Shown: positions 30,250 to 40,649, numbered from the stretch's first letter. The stretch: DNA of 64,000 bases from Pseudoalteromonas sp. FUC4 (GCF_008370255.1 NZ_SEUI01000005.1:118006-182005); one strand, 5' to 3'. Notes: a model not told the origin generated them from the letters alone. Numbers and translations: made by a program.

Positions 30250-30915
30250 TTACTTTTTAAAATTATCAGCGTTGTAATAAAGTGGCTTAAGCGTACCGCA
30301 GTTAATAAATTTATAGGTAAGCTCATTTTCAGCTGGGACACGTTTTGAGGTACGAAGCTTTTGCATACACGCATTAACTAAATCAACAAAAATAAGATGA
30401 TTATAACTTGGAGCCTGTTGAATTTTATGGATATAAATTCGTTTAGTTCCCTTTAAAGTAATTAGGTCGTAGTTTTGCCACTGTGATGATTTAGTTAAAT
30501 TTGTTAACTCTCTTGAGTAGAGTTTTTTACTCATAACAATTTCTCTGTTTGAGTAAATTAAGCTCCCACCTTGCTTATAATCACCATCAAAAACATCGGC
30601 GGTAATGGTAATTTCTGCGCCGCGCATTAAATGCTGAATATTAAAAGCTTGTGGCTTTAAAGTAATAAGGTCTGCGTTACGAACTAGCTCTAGAAAAGCG
30701 ACATCAGGGTTTTCTATTTTATAGACTACTTGCACATCGTGTGGTGCTTTATACGTTGGTAAATTAATAGCAAAAATACTAGAACCCTGATTTAGCAAAG
30801 CCATTGGGTGTTCAGCATGGTAAGCGGGGTCTACCGGTGGAAGTTCTGCTTTTTCTTCTTCTGCTACAGCAAAGCCACTTAAAGTAACTAGTAATAAAGT
30901 AAGTAGTAGGCGCAT
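30250..30915 (-). CDS. Secreted protein of unknown function
   Basis: A 221-residue protein with a clear signal peptide (residues 1-18, cleavage after SGFAVA) and a soluble, probably beta-rich periplasmic body. Two cysteines late in the sequence (VNACMQKL and FINCGTL) could pair. I do not recognise the family. It is followed on the same strand, upstream, by the periplasmic thioredoxin gene, 85 bp away, and could be its cotranscribed partner. It has a good start (ATG 30915) and normal codon use. Confidence 0.75.
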   Translation of the reverse strand: MRLLLTLLLVTLSGFAVAEEEKAELPPVDPAYHAEHPMALLNQGSSIFAINLPTYKAPHDVQVVYKIENPDVAFLELVRNADLITLKPQAFNIQHLMRGAEITITADVFDGDYKQGGSLIYSNREIVMSKKLYSRELTNLTKSSQWQNYDLITLKGTKRIYIHKIQQAPSYNHLIFVDLVNACMQKLRTSKRVPAENELTYKFINCGTLKPLYYNADNFKK

Positions 30916-31000
30916 TATAATCTCAATTAATTTATGAGCTTAAATTGTAGTATAAAGTTTATGTTACTTATATTTTTAAACTAAATTTAGATCTATATTA

Positions 31001-31495
31001 TTATTCAGGTATTGAGTGCAACAATGTTCGTGCCTTTAAATGTAGGTTTGCGTCCTCTGGATTTGACGTATTAGTCAGCCAAATTACATTACCTTCTTTA
31101 TTAACAAACAATGTAGTAGGTGTGCCTCGTATACCTAATTGCTGTGCAATTGCATCGGCTTTTACAGCTGTTTTAAAAGTATAACCTCTTTCGCTAAGTG
31201 CTTTAGCGGGAGTTGCATCGTCATCTTCTTTAAAGCTCACGGCAATAACTTTTAAGCCCATATCATCAATTTTTTGAAGTGCTGGCTGCAGCTTTTTACA
31301 GTACGGACACCATGTTGCCCAAAAGTGTAAAACGTAAGGCTGACCTAATAAATCTTGAGTGTTGAGAGCAGGCCCATCAGCCATTTGTAAATTTAATGTA
31401 GGTAGCTTAGGGTATGTTGCTTCTGAGCTTGTATCTTGTGCGTAAGCTGTAAAGCTTAATAAAATTAGCGTGATGGTAATAAATAGCTGTTTCAT
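31001..31495 (-). CDS. Periplasmic TlpA-like thioredoxin
   Basis: A 164-residue exported thioredoxin-fold protein: signal peptide 1-19 (cleavage after AYAQ), active site C63-P-Y-C66 in HFWATWCPYCKKL, and cis-proline in GTPTTLFVNKEG. The CPYC pair and TlpA/ResA-like layout suggest thiol-disulfide reduction or exchange in the periplasm, possibly in cytochrome or oxidase assembly given the cyo operon nearby, but that link is inference. It is 62 bp downstream of the deacetylase gene. Confidence 0.87.
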   Translation of the reverse strand: MKQLFITITLILLSFTAYAQDTSSEATYPKLPTLNLQMADGPALNTQDLLGQPYVLHFWATWCPYCKKLQPALQKIDDMGLKVIAVSFKEDDDATPAKALSERGYTFKTAVKADAIAQQLGIRGTPTTLFVNKEGNVIWLTNTSNPEDANLHLKARTLLHSIPE

Positions 31496-31557
31496 AATAT
31501 GCTCGTTTTTATTTTACATATTAAATAGGAACGGGAATTTAACATTTTTCTTTCAAA

Positions 31558-32466
31558 CTAAAAGCTAGCCGCTTGTTCAACAACAATAGCGTGGCGCTTA
31601 GCTAGGCGAAGGTGATCTCTATCGTAACCTCCACCTATCACTGTAGCTACAGGTGTATTGTGTTCAAGGCAGCGTTTTAGCACTAAATGATCACGTTTAG
31701 CTATGCCATCCCAGCTAATATCTAACTTACCCAAGCCATCACCTTGCCAAATATCAACGCCAGCATCGTAAAGTACTAAGCTTGGGTTTAGCTCTTTAAG
31801 TAAATAACTTAGTGTTTCGTCAACTATGGCAAGGTATTCGTCGTCCTTCATATTATTTGCCAGGCCAATGTCTAAATCGCTAGCTGACTTTCTAAAGGGG
31901 AAGTTTTTTTCACAATGGATAGAGCAAGTATACGCATAGGGTTGATGCTGTAACATTGCAGCTGTGCCATCACCTTGGTGCACGTCTAAATCAAAAATAA
32001 GTACGTTAGTTACCTCACCCGATTGAATTAAAGTTTGCGTGGTAAAGGCCAAATCGTTAACCATACAAAAACCTGAACCAAAGTCATTATGTGCGTGATG
32101 TGTACCACCAGCAAGATGACACGCTATACCGTGTTTAAGTGCTAAGCGGGCTGTTTGTAAAGTACCTTGAGGGGCTGTAAATGTACGTGCCATAAGCTCT
32201 TTTGACCAAGGTAGACCAATGCGACGCATTGCTTTTTCATCTAAGCGGTTGTGCCATAAATCGTGGATATAATTATCGCAATGCACAAGTTCAAGCGGCT
32301 CTGGCGTGCCTAATATTGGCTCAACTAGGTTACTGCCGATTAAACCAAGCTCTGCAACATGTTGATATAAATGTGCAAATTTACTCATTACAAAGCGATG
32401 CTTAGGATCAAAGCTAAACGAGTAGTTAGGATGGTATACCAAAGGCAAATGAGGATTTAAGCGCAT
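31558..32466 (-). CDS. Histone-deacetylase-family zinc hydrolase
   Basis: A 302-residue arginase/deacetylase-fold enzyme. The catalytic pair of histidines is in THHAHNDFGSGFC (about residue 120), the zinc ligands are in FDLDVHQGDGT (D and H, about 170) and YDAGVDIWQGD (D, about 231), and VIGGGYDRD supplies the glycine-rich loop. Bacterial members act on acetylated small molecules or lysines; the substrate is not predictable here. It begins ATG at 32466 and could be cotranscribed with the thioredoxin gene. Confidence 0.9.
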   Translation of the reverse strand: MRLNPHLPLVYHPNYSFSFDPKHRFVMSKFAHLYQHVAELGLIGSNLVEPILGTPEPLELVHCDNYIHDLWHNRLDEKAMRRIGLPWSKELMARTFTAPQGTLQTARLALKHGIACHLAGGTHHAHNDFGSGFCMVNDLAFTTQTLIQSGEVTNVLIFDLDVHQGDGTAAMLQHQPYAYTCSIHCEKNFPFRKSASDLDIGLANNMKDDEYLAIVDETLSYLLKELNPSLVLYDAGVDIWQGDGLGKLDISWDGIAKRDHLVLKRCLEHNTPVATVIGGGYDRDHLRLAKRHAIVVEQAASF

Positions 32467-32519
32467 ATTTACAAGCTTTATAAAGTTTACGCTATGGTAA
32501 TCAACTTAAGAGAATGAGT

Positions 32520-32885
32520 CTATTGTGAGTCATTAATAAGTGACGCTAATTCGCGATGCAGTAGCTCATCATCGGCTAAGTTTAGCTCTATTAAACGCTT
32601 TAAATAAGTAATACTGTCTATATCAATGTGATGGCATTTTAAACCAATATGATCGGCTTCAATATGGCAAATCACTACTTCCATTTTTATTTCTATATCG
32701 CTTTGAGGCAATGTAAAACGCAGTATTGCTTGCGTATTGTGGCTGCCAATAAATGCATCACAATTAGTGATTAACGCGCCATGTAACGATAGGTCGAGTA
32801 ATTTACACGGATACTGTTGGCTATCAAAACATAACAGAGCGTTAGTTGAAAATAGCACACGAGAAAACTGACGACGATTTTGCAT
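32520..32885 (-). CDS. PilZ-domain protein (c-di-GMP binding)
   Basis: A 121-residue protein that is one PilZ domain. The c-di-GMP motifs are NRRQFSR (RxxxR, residues 3-9) and DLSLHGALI ((D/N)xSxxG, residues 31-39). It is a stand-alone effector for motility or biofilm control; its partner is unknown. Two other candidate c-di-GMP genes in the window are the EAL protein at 62887-63663 and the BdlA-like receptor. It begins with ATG at 32885 and lies 54 bp upstream of the deacetylase gene. Confidence 0.88.
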   Translation of the reverse strand: MQNRRQFSRVLFSTNALLCFDSQQYPCKLLDLSLHGALITNCDAFIGSHNTQAILRFTLPQSDIEIKMEVVICHIEADHIGLKCHHIDIDSITYLKRLIELNLADDELLHRELASLINDSQ

Positions 32886-32980
32886 AACCTAATTTAGCCT
32901 TACTGTTTTTATAATAAATTAAGCATAGCGGGTAATTCTCTACATGCTAGCAGGATATGTTCCTGTAATGCTGGTGGTAT

Positions 32981-33008
32981 AAAAAAGCCCCGCATAAATG
33001 CAGGGCTT
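32981..33008 (-). terminator. Intrinsic terminator of ettA
   Basis: On the minus strand, stem AGCCCTGCAT/ATGCGGGGCT with one internal wobble, followed by six Ts, about 33 bp after the ettA stop. Confidence 0.8.
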
Positions 33009-33041
33009 AGTATTACTGTAATAAATTAATTACGGTAAATA

Positions 33042-34715
33042 TTAACCAATTTTTTTGTACTTAATACGTTTAGGTTCAGTTGCTGCTGCACCAAGTGTCT
33101 TTTTAAGCCACTCTTCGTATTCAGTGTAGTTACCATCAAAGAAGTTAATTTGACCTTCGTCGCGGTAATCTAAAATGTGCGTAGCAATACGGTCAAGGAA
33201 CCAACGGTCATGCGAGATACACATTACACAACCAGGGAACTCTAAAATAGCGTTCTCCAGTGCGCGTAGTGTTTCAACGTCCAAGTCATTGGTTGGCTCA
33301 TCGAGTAGTAACACATTGCCGCCAGCTTTTAATAACTTAGCAAGGTGTAAGCGGTTACGCTCACCACCAGATAGGTCTTTAACAAACTTTTGTTGATCGT
33401 TACCTTTAAAGTTAAAGCGACTTACATATGCTCGACTTGGGAACTCAAAATTACCAATTTTCAGTACGTCTTGTCCGTCTGATATTTCTTGGAAAACAGT
33501 TTTGCTTTCGTCCATACCGTCGCGGAACTGATCAACTGTCGCAAGGTGTACTGTTTCGCCAACGCTGATGTTACCGCTGTCTTGCGTTTGCTCACCGCTT
33601 ATCATTTTAAACAGCGTTGATTTACCCGCGCCATTCGCGCCAATAATGCCCACAATGGCACCTTTTGGCATGCTAAAGTTTAAGTCATCAATTAATACGC
33701 GATCGCCAAAACTCTTACGAAGATTAGTTACTTCAAGCACTTGGTCACCTAAACGTGGGCCAGGTGGGATAAACATCTCGTTAGTTTCGTTACGTTTTTG
33801 GTAATCAGACTGCTGCATTTCAGTAAACTGAGCCATACGTGCTTTTGACTTAGCTTGACGACCTTTAGGGTTTGAACGAACCCATTCAAGTTCTTGTGCA
33901 ATTGATTTTTGACGTGCTTTTTCAGATTTTTGTTCTTGCTGTAAGCGCGCATCTTTTTGTTCAAGCCAAGAAGAGTAGTTACCTTCCCATGGAATACCTT
34001 CACCACGGTCAAGCTCTAATATCCAGCCAGCTACATTATCAAGGAAGTAACGGTCATGCGTTACTGCCACAACAGTGCCTTCGTAATCGTGTAAGAAGCG
34101 CTCTAACCATGCAACCGACTCAGCATCCAAGTGGTTAGTAGGTTCATCAAGAATAAGCATGTCTGGTTTTTCAAGTAATAATCGACATATAGCAACACGA
34201 CGACGCTCACCACCTGAAAGGTGCTCAATTTTAGCATCCCATTCTGGCAGGCGAAGTGCATCAGCAGCGCGTTCCAAAACGTTGTCGATGTTATGACCAT
34301 CGTGCGCCTGAATAACAGCTTCAAGCTCGCCTTGCTCTTTTGCAAGTGCGTCAAAGTCAGCATCTTCCATGGCGTATTCGTTATACACTTCGTCAAGACG
34401 TTTAAGTGCGTGTTTAACTTCGCCAACAGCTTCTTCAACAGTTTCACGCACTGTTTTGCTTTCGTCTAAAACAGGTTCTTGCGGTAAATAACCAATTTTA
34501 GTACCAGGCTGAGGATGCGCATCACCTTCAAAATCTTGGTCAACACCGGCCATAATACGTAGTAACGTAGATTTACCAGAACCGTTTAAACCAAGCACAC
34601 CAATTTTAGCGCCAGGAAAAAAGTGTAACGAAATATCTTTTAAGATAGTGCGCTTAGGTGGCACAACCTTAGATACTCGACTCATCGAGAATATAAATTT
34701 ATCAGGTAAAACCAT
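33042..34715 (-). CDS. ettA: Energy-dependent translational throttle protein EttA (ABC-F)
   Basis: A 557-residue cytoplasmic ABC-F ATPase that binds the ribosomal E site and gates the first elongation steps according to ADP/ATP ratio. Two ATP-binding cassettes are complete: GLNGSGKST, LSGGERRR, DEPTNHLD in the first and GANGAGKST, LSGGERNR, DEPTNDLD in the second, joined by the basic P-site-tRNA linker near QAKSKARMAQF. The start MVLPDKFIFSMSRVSKVVPP and end RIKYKKIG fit EttA rather than Uup or YheS. It is monocistronic. Confidence 0.96.
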   Translation of the reverse strand: MVLPDKFIFSMSRVSKVVPPKRTILKDISLHFFPGAKIGVLGLNGSGKSTLLRIMAGVDQDFEGDAHPQPGTKIGYLPQEPVLDESKTVRETVEEAVGEVKHALKRLDEVYNEYAMEDADFDALAKEQGELEAVIQAHDGHNIDNVLERAADALRLPEWDAKIEHLSGGERRRVAICRLLLEKPDMLILDEPTNHLDAESVAWLERFLHDYEGTVVAVTHDRYFLDNVAGWILELDRGEGIPWEGNYSSWLEQKDARLQQEQKSEKARQKSIAQELEWVRSNPKGRQAKSKARMAQFTEMQQSDYQKRNETNEMFIPPGPRLGDQVLEVTNLRKSFGDRVLIDDLNFSMPKGAIVGIIGANGAGKSTLFKMISGEQTQDSGNISVGETVHLATVDQFRDGMDESKTVFQEISDGQDVLKIGNFEFPSRAYVSRFNFKGNDQQKFVKDLSGGERNRLHLAKLLKAGGNVLLLDEPTNDLDVETLRALENAILEFPGCVMCISHDRWFLDRIATHILDYRDEGQINFFDGNYTEYEEWLKKTLGAAATEPKRIKYKKIG

Positions 34716-35042
34716 GGAGGAAAGCCTTCAAATAATAATAAAAATTTCAATGTTGTATTGTAGTGGCTGACGGGTGAAACAGTCAACGAATGCTGTATAG
34801 AACAATACGCTTACCTAAGCGGTACTTTGTGTTGATTGCTCGTTTAAAACACTACTATTACAGGATTTCTATTGTGTAAAATTCTGTAATCTATTGTTTT
34901 ATATTGTTCAAATACATTTCATTTTTAACAAAATTGGTACAGTATATTTACAAGCCGTAAAGTATAAGCAAGTTATATAGGCAGGCTACACTTAGTTTGT
35001 TGTTAAACATCACATTATTAAATATTACAAAGGTTTAAAGGA
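34716..35042. other. Divergent intergenic region between ettA and the outer-membrane protein gene
   Basis: About 330 bp of AT-rich DNA holding promoters of both genes. An inverted repeat ACAGGATTT/AAATTCTGT (34860-34868, 34879-34887; one wobble) is the only clear structure. No gene is evident. Confidence 0.5.
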
Positions 35043-35702
35043 ATGAACATGAAAACAGTTACTAAGTTAGGGGCATTACTTTTAGGTTTATACTCATTTT
35101 CGAGCCAAGCAGACACACTCCACGTAAATGGTTATTACCAAGGAATAGGGATAGGGTCTACGCAAATTGATGTATACGAGAGCGATAGCATACAGTTTAC
35201 AACGCTATACGGGCGGTTTGGATATCAGTTTTCGCGTTACTTTGCATTAGAAGGGCGTATAGGTTTTGGGTTAAATGACGAATCAACACCACTAAACGGG
35301 CTCGTTTACACTCAGAACCCACAGGACGGTTCGCTTAGTTCAGAGCCTATTAAGAGCGAGATTGACTCAAGTCTTGATTTGCAAACAAGCATATTTGTAA
35401 AAGCTAATTACCCCATTTCATCTCGCGCTGATGTATTTTTATTTGGTGGCTATGGCAGAAATAAATTAAGTTACAATGAAGGCGATTTAAGAAATCTTGC
35501 AGAATCAATAATTGATATAGATTCACAGGTAAATACTTCATTAATCACTGAGCAAAACTATGATGAGGGCGGTGTAACGTACGGCACTGGTATTGACTAT
35601 AGGTTATCTCAACGCTGGCAAATAAGCGCTGAATACCAATATTTTGATACAGATGAAGGCGATATTTACGCACTTAATTTATCTGTAAATTATCGTTTTT
35701 AA
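35043..35702 (+). CDS. Outer-membrane beta-barrel protein, porin-like
   Basis: A 219-residue protein with signal peptide (1-23, cleavage after SSQA) and alternating beta strands typical of an eight-stranded OmpA/OmpW-like barrel (GYYQGIGIGSTQIDV, RFGYQFSRYFALEGRIGFG). It ends in an outer-membrane insertion signal with terminal phenylalanine (LNLSVNYRF). No peptidoglycan-binding domain follows. The function, adhesion or small pore, is not determined. A ribosome site AAAGG precedes the ATG, and a hairpin terminator follows. Confidence 0.83.
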   Translation: MNMKTVTKLGALLLGLYSFSSQADTLHVNGYYQGIGIGSTQIDVYESDSIQFTTLYGRFGYQFSRYFALEGRIGFGLNDESTPLNGLVYTQNPQDGSLSSEPIKSEIDSSLDLQTSIFVKANYPISSRADVFLFGGYGRNKLSYNEGDLRNLAESIIDIDSQVNTSLITEQNYDEGGVTYGTGIDYRLSQRWQISAEYQYFDTDEGDIYALNLSVNYRF

Positions 35703-35707
35703 TTATA

Positions 35708-35737
35708 ATAGCGCTACTGATTTTAGTAGCGCTATTT
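35708..35737 (+). terminator. Hairpin terminator after the barrel-protein gene
   Basis: Stem ATAGCGCTACT with AGTAGCGCTAT, 6-nt loop, short T-run. It isolates the barrel gene from the met promoter. Confidence 0.7.
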
Positions 35738-35813
35738 CAATTCACTAAAACAAAGTACTTCAATATAAATGCATTCCCCTCATCTATAACTTTTAGTAAA
35801 TCTTAAAAAATCA

Positions 35814-35878
35814 TGAATAAATTTCATTTGGACATCTATACATCTAGAGGTTGATATTTTTTACTTTCAGTTCATAAT
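35814..35878 (+). promoter_or_regulatory. metA-metH promoter with MetR and MetJ sites
   Basis: TGAA-TAAAT-TTCA (35814-35826, extended by one more pair on each side) is a perfect MetR consensus (TGAAN5TTCA). Immediately after lie tandem met boxes: GGACATCT (35830-35837) and ATACATCT (35838-35845), each 6 of 8 to AGACGTCT, with a weaker third repeat to 35853. A promoter -35 TTGATA (35851-35856), 16-bp spacer, -10 CATAAT (35873-35878) follows. Activation by homocysteine-MetR and repression by SAM-MetJ are expected, as for E. coli met genes. Confidence 0.75.
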
Positions 35879-35910
35879 TAAGCTTCGGTTTTTATGAGCA
35901 GGAGTAAAGT

Positions 35911-36858
35911 ATGCCAATTACAGTAAAAGACGAGTTGCCGGCAATTGCACGTTTACGCCAAGAAAACGTATTTGTAATGCCAAAAACACGTGCAAAAACG
36001 CAAGAAATACGCCCAATGCGTTTAGCTATTTTAAACTTAATGCCTAATAAAGTAGAAACCGAAGTTCAGTTTATTCGCTTACTTGCCAATTCGCCTTTGC
36101 AAGTAAACGTAGAACTACTGCGCCTAGATACTCACCGCAGTAGTAGCAATTCAGAAGAGCACCTTGATACCTTCTACCGTTATTTTTCTGAGGTTAAAGA
36201 CAACAATTACGATGCATTAATAGTAACCGGCGCACCACTTGCGCATTTAGAGTACGACGATGTAGCGTATTGGGATGAGCTAAAGGTTATTATTGATTGG
36301 GCTGAGCAACACGTTACCTCTACGTTATTTTCGTGTTGGGCAGCGCATGCAGCGTTATATCACCGTTACAAATTAAAGCGCGATTTAAAAGACGATAAAC
36401 TATGTGGCGTGTTTACCCACCAGTGTTACTTTGATCACGGTGCATTAACTCGTGGCTTCGACGATACCTTTTTAGTACCGCACTCACGCTACGGCCATAT
36501 TGATATAAATAAAATAAATGCCTGTGAAGAACTCGTTGTACTGGCTGGTTCTGAGAGAGTAGGTGCTTACTTGCTTAAAAATAAATCAGGTAGCCAAGTG
36601 TTTATAACCGGCCACCCAGAGTACGACGCCGATAGCTTAAAAGCAGAGTACGAGCGCGATTGTAAAAAAAGCCCTAATGCACCAAAGCCCGAAAATTACT
36701 TTCCGGATGACGATGCAACTAAACAACCTTCAAAAACGTGGCAAAGCCATGCTTTTTTACTTTTTTCGAACTGGTTAAATTACTACGTGTACCAAACCAC
36801 ACCGTATGATATTAATTTAGTTAGCCAAGATGTGAGGACTAACAACTATGCCGAATAA
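35911..36858 (+). CDS. metA: Homoserine O-acyltransferase MetA (succinyltransferase type)
   Basis: A 315-residue enzyme that activates homoserine for methionine synthesis. The catalytic triad residues sit at the E. coli positions: C142 ([11 protein letters not shown]), H235 and E237 (ITGHPEYDA). Overall similarity is to enteric MetA; whether succinyl- or acetyl-CoA is the donor cannot be settled by inspection. The start ATG 35911 has AGGAG upstream. Its last codons overlap the next gene's ATG by 11 bp, so metA and both methionine-synthase genes form one operon under MetR/MetJ-like sites. Confidence 0.95.
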   Translation: MPITVKDELPAIARLRQENVFVMPKTRAKTQEIRPMRLAILNLMPNKVETEVQFIRLLANSPLQVNVELLRLDTHRSSSNSEEHLDTFYRYFSEVKDNNYDALIVTGAPLAHLEYDDVAYWDELKVIIDWAEQHVTSTLFSCWAAHAALYHRYKLKRDLKDDKLCGVFTHQCYFDHGALTRGFDDTFLVPHSRYGHIDINKINACEELVVLAGSERVGAYLLKNKSGSQVFITGHPEYDADSLKAEYERDCKKSPNAPKPENYFPDDDATKQPSKTWQSHAFLLFSNWLNYYVYQTTPYDINLVSQDVRTNNYAE

Positions 36859-37921
36859 CGCGCCTACAAATAACAAGCAAGCCGAAATAAGTGCCGCATT
36901 AAAAGAACGCATTTTAATTTTAGATGGCGCTATGGGCACTATGATCCAAGATTATAAGCTAGAAGAAGAAGACTATCGCGGAGAGCGTTTTAAAGACTGG
37001 CATGTATTAATTAAAGGCAATAACGATTTATTAAGCCTAACCAAGCCCTACTTAATCACTGATATTCATCGTGGTTTTTTATCAGCGGGCGCCGATATTA
37101 TTGAAACCAACACGTTTAACTCGACCACTATTTCGATGGAAGATTACGACATGGCAAACCTAAGCCGTGAAATAAACGTAGAGTCGGCTAAATTAGCACG
37201 CGCAATTTGCGATGAATTTACAGCTAAAACGCCAGAAAAACCACGCTATGTAGCGGGTGTTTTAGGGCCGACATCAAAAACCTGTTCTATCTCGCCAGAT
37301 GTAAACGACCCAGGCTATCGTAATGTAACGTTTGATAAGCTGGTTACTGCGTATGTAGAGTCTACCCTTGCATTAATGGAAGGTGGCGCTGATTTAATAC
37401 TTATTGAAACCATATTCGACACCCTCAATGCAAAAGCCGCTTCATTCGCAGTAGAAGAAGCGTTTGAGCAAGCAGGGCGAACATTACCAGTTATGATCTC
37501 GGGCACTATTACCGATGCTTCAGGCCGCACGCTTTCGGGGCAAACAACCGAAGCATTTTATAACTCTATTCGCCATATCAAACCTATTTCAATTGGCCTT
37601 AACTGCGCCCTTGGGCCTGATTTACTTCGCCAATACGTAGAAGAGCTGTCGCGCGTATGCGAAACATTTACATCGGTACACCCTAATGCGGGCTTGCCTA
37701 ATGAATTTGGTGAATACGACTTAGAAGCGCCTGAAATGGCAGCCGAAATTATCGATTGGGGTAAATCGGGCTTTATTAATATTGTAGGCGGATGCTGTGG
37801 CACCACGCCTGCGCATATTCGGGCTTTTGCAAAAGGTCTAGCGGGCGTTAAACCACGCCAACTGCCAGAGCTTGAAGTACGCATGCGTTTATCGGGTCTT
37901 GAAGCCTGTAACTTAAATTAA
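36848..37921 (+). CDS. metH: Methionine synthase, N-terminal homocysteine-binding half (split MetH)
   Basis: A 357-residue stand-alone homocysteine-binding domain of cobalamin-dependent methionine synthase. The zinc cysteines C253 (LNCALGPD) and C316-C317 (GGCCGTTP) have the same spacing as E. coli C247, C310, C311. It ends right after the domain, at [10 protein letters not shown], corresponding to the linker of single-chain MetH. The stop TAA is part of TAAGGAG, the ribosome site for the next gene, which is in the same frame nine bases on. Nothing in it looks decayed, so it should work with the second half in trans. Confidence 0.93.
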   Translation: MPNNAPTNNKQAEISAALKERILILDGAMGTMIQDYKLEEEDYRGERFKDWHVLIKGNNDLLSLTKPYLITDIHRGFLSAGADIIETNTFNSTTISMEDYDMANLSREINVESAKLARAICDEFTAKTPEKPRYVAGVLGPTSKTCSISPDVNDPGYRNVTFDKLVTAYVESTLALMEGGADLILIETIFDTLNAKAASFAVEEAFEQAGRTLPVMISGTITDASGRTLSGQTTEAFYNSIRHIKPISIGLNCALGPDLLRQYVEELSRVCETFTSVHPNAGLPNEFGEYDLEAPEMAAEIIDWGKSGFINIVGGCCGTTPAHIRAFAKGLAGVKPRQLPELEVRMRLSGLEACNLN

Positions 37922-37930
37922 GGAGCCAAC

Positions 37931-40564
37931 ATGACCCAACAAATAGCAGTATTTACTAATGTCGGCGAGCGTACCAATGTAACCGGTTCTGCCATGTTTA
38001 AACGCCTAATCATGGAAGAAGACTTTGAAGCCGCGCTAACAGTGGCCCGCGAACAAGTAGAAAATGGCGCACAGATTATTGATATAAACATGGACGAAGC
38101 CATGTTGGACTCAAAAGCCGCGATGGTTAAGTTTTTAAACTTAATAGCCTCAGAGCCTGATATTTCACGCGTACCCATTATGGTCGACTCCTCTAAATGG
38201 GAAGTAATAGAAGCCGGCCTAAAGTGTATTCAAGGTAAGGCTATTGTTAACTCAATATCGCTTAAAGAGGGTGAAGAGCCGTTTAAACGCCAAGCTAAAA
38301 TAATAAAACGTTTTGGTGCAGCTGCCGTTGTCATGGCGTTTGATACTGACGGGCAAGCTGATACAGCAGACCGTAAATATGAAATATGTGCACGTAGCTA
38401 CAAAATATTAGTAGAAGACATTGGCTTCCCGCCGGAAGATATTATATTCGATCCTAATATATTTGCCGTAGCCACCGGTATAGAAGAGCACGATAACTAC
38501 GCAGTAGAATTTATTGAAGGCACACGCCGCATTAAGCAAAACTTACCGCATTGTAAAGTGTCGGGCGGGGTGTCAAATGTATCGTTTTCATTTAGAGGTA
38601 ATAACCCAGTACGTGAAGCTATTCACTCGGTATTTTTATATCACGCCATAAAAGCGGGTATGGATATGGGGATCGTAAATGCAGGGCAACTCGCCGTTTA
38701 CGACGATATACCAGAAGAGCTTCGTAAAGCCGTTGAAGACGTAATACTTAACACAGACCCAGGTGCCGGCGAGCGTTTAGTAGAGCTTGCACCAAAATAC
38801 TCTGGTATGGCACAAGCCGAGCGAGTAGAAGATTTAGAATGGCGCACATGGCCTGTAGAAAAACGCCTTGAGCACGCGCTTGTGAAAGGCATTACCACCT
38901 TTATAGATGAAGATACCGAAGAGTGCCGCGCTGCTGCCGATAAACCTATTCACGTAATTGAAGGGCCGTTAATGGATGGCATGAACGTGGTAGGTGATTT
39001 ATTTGGCGCAGGTAAAATGTTTTTACCACAAGTGGTTAAATCGGCGCGCGTAATGAAACGAGCCGTAGCCTACCTAGACCCATTTATTGAAGCCGAAAAA
39101 GAAGAAGGTTCAACCAATGGTAAAATAGTGATGGCGACCGTAAAAGGCGACGTACACGACATAGGTAAAAACATTGTAGGCGTGGTACTGCAGTGTAATA
39201 ACTACGAAGTTATTGATTTAGGTGTAATGGTACCGGCTGATAAAATACTGCAAACCGCCATCGACGAAAAAGCCGACATAATCGGCCTTTCGGGTTTAAT
39301 TACCCCATCGCTTGACGAAATGGTGCACGTAGCAAAAGAAATGAAACGCCGTGGTTTTGAACTGCCGCTACTAATTGGTGGTGCAACTACTTCTAAAGCG
39401 CACACAGCAGTAAAAATTGAGCCGCAATATGACAAAGGCGTTGTGTATGTAAATAACGCCAGCCGTGCGGTGGGTGTGGTTTCAAACTTATTATCAAAAG
39501 AGTTTAAACCCGATTTTTTAGCTAAAACACAAGCTGAATATGTAAAAGTACGCGAGCAACAAGCGCGTAAAAAACCACGCTCTAAGCCTGTTACAATACA
39601 GCGCGCACGCGATAACGCAGCAAAGCTTGATTGGGATAACTACACGCCACCAGTGCCTAAAAAGCTGGGCGTGACTGAGTTTAAAAATGTATCAATCGCG
39701 ACTTTGCGTAAATACATAGATTGGACGCCATACTTTATGACGTGGTCAATTGCCGGTAAATATCCGCGCATAATGAACGACGAAGTAGTAGGCGAGCAAG
39801 CACAAAGCTTATTTAAAGACGCTAATGATATGCTCGACGACCTTGAAAAAGCAGGCAGTTTGCAACCACTGGGTGTAATTGGTTTATTCCCGGCTAACCG
39901 CGTGGGTGATGACATAGAAATATACACCGACGAAACCCGCAAAGAAGTATTAACTACTTCGTGCCATTTACGCCAGCAAACCGAAAAAACCGACTTTGCT
40001 AACTACTGCCTAGCCGACTACATAGCACCCAAAGGCACACCAGACTATTTTGGTGCGTTTGCAGTAACGGGCGGCTTAGAAGAAGACGACTTAGCGAATG
40101 CGTTTGACGCACAGCAAGACGACTACAACAAAATAATGGTTAAAGCGGTTGCTGACAGGCTCGCCGAAGCGTTTGCAGAATACCTACACGAAAAAGTACG
40201 TAAAGAGTATTGGGGTTTTGCTCCAGACGAAAACCTTGGTAACGATGAGCTAATACGCGAAAACTACCAAGGTATTCGCCCAGCGCCAGGTTACCCAGCG
40301 TGCCCTGAGCATACTGAGAAAAAGAAAATTTGGCAGTTGCTCGATACCGAAAAACGCATTGGTATGCAGCTCACCAGCTCATACGCCATGTGGCCAGGTG
40401 CTGCTGTTTCGGGCTGGTATTTCTCACACCCTGAAGCTAAATATTACGCAGTAGCCGCAGTACAAAAGGATCAGGTAGAAGACTACGCTAAGCGAACTAA
40501 TATGACGCTTGAAGAGGCTGAAAGATGGCTATCGCCTAACTTGGGGTATGATCCGGAATCATAG
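37931..40564 (+). CDS. metH: Methionine synthase, C-terminal pterin/cobalamin/activation half (split MetH)
   Basis: An 877-residue protein with the remaining MetH modules: methyltetrahydrofolate domain ([13 protein letters not shown], residues 8-20 onward), cobalamin cap and binding domain with the lower-ligand histidine H409 in GDVHDIGKN, and the reactivation domain that binds SAM ([19 protein letters not shown] near residue 778). It transfers the methyl group of methyltetrahydrofolate to cob(I)alamin and on to homocysteine held by the preceding gene's product. ATG 37931 has a near-perfect ribosome site six bases upstream. A terminator follows 57 bp after the stop. Confidence 0.94.
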   Translation: MTQQIAVFTNVGERTNVTGSAMFKRLIMEEDFEAALTVAREQVENGAQIIDINMDEAMLDSKAAMVKFLNLIASEPDISRVPIMVDSSKWEVIEAGLKCIQGKAIVNSISLKEGEEPFKRQAKIIKRFGAAAVVMAFDTDGQADTADRKYEICARSYKILVEDIGFPPEDIIFDPNIFAVATGIEEHDNYAVEFIEGTRRIKQNLPHCKVSGGVSNVSFSFRGNNPVREAIHSVFLYHAIKAGMDMGIVNAGQLAVYDDIPEELRKAVEDVILNTDPGAGERLVELAPKYSGMAQAERVEDLEWRTWPVEKRLEHALVKGITTFIDEDTEECRAAADKPIHVIEGPLMDGMNVVGDLFGAGKMFLPQVVKSARVMKRAVAYLDPFIEAEKEEGSTNGKIVMATVKGDVHDIGKNIVGVVLQCNNYEVIDLGVMVPADKILQTAIDEKADIIGLSGLITPSLDEMVHVAKEMKRRGFELPLLIGGATTSKAHTAVKIEPQYDKGVVYVNNASRAVGVVSNLLSKEFKPDFLAKTQAEYVKVREQQARKKPRSKPVTIQRARDNAAKLDWDNYTPPVPKKLGVTEFKNVSIATLRKYIDWTPYFMTWSIAGKYPRIMNDEVVGEQAQSLFKDANDMLDDLEKAGSLQPLGVIGLFPANRVGDDIEIYTDETRKEVLTTSCHLRQQTEKTDFANYCLADYIAPKGTPDYFGAFAVTGGLEEDDLANAFDAQQDDYNKIMVKAVADRLAEAFAEYLHEKVRKEYWGFAPDENLGNDELIRENYQGIRPAPGYPACPEHTEKKKIWQLLDTEKRIGMQLTSSYAMWPGAAVSGWYFSHPEAKYYAVAAVQKDQVEDYAKRTNMTLEEAERWLSPNLGYDPES

Positions 40565-40620
40565 CGAAGTAGTCAAAGGTTGAAGCGGTCAGTTTTTAGC
40601 TGTCAGCTATCAGTAAAACA

Positions 40621-40649
40621 AAAACGAGCCTAATTAGGCTCGTTTTTTA
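40621..40649 (+). terminator. Intrinsic terminator of the metA-metH operon
   Basis: Perfect stem AAAACGAGCCTA with TAGGCTCGTTTT followed by further Ts. Confidence 0.88.

Noticed and set aside
31558-32466. Eukaryote-like histone deacetylase as a sign of recent transfer
   Set aside because: This enzyme class is widespread in bacteria and the gene's base use resembles its neighbours.
36848-40564. Split metH as a frameshift or sequencing error
   Set aside because: The halves are in the same frame and separated by a stop, a strong ribosome site and a new ATG; a simple indel would not create these. A single-base error at the stop codon remains possible but is less likely.
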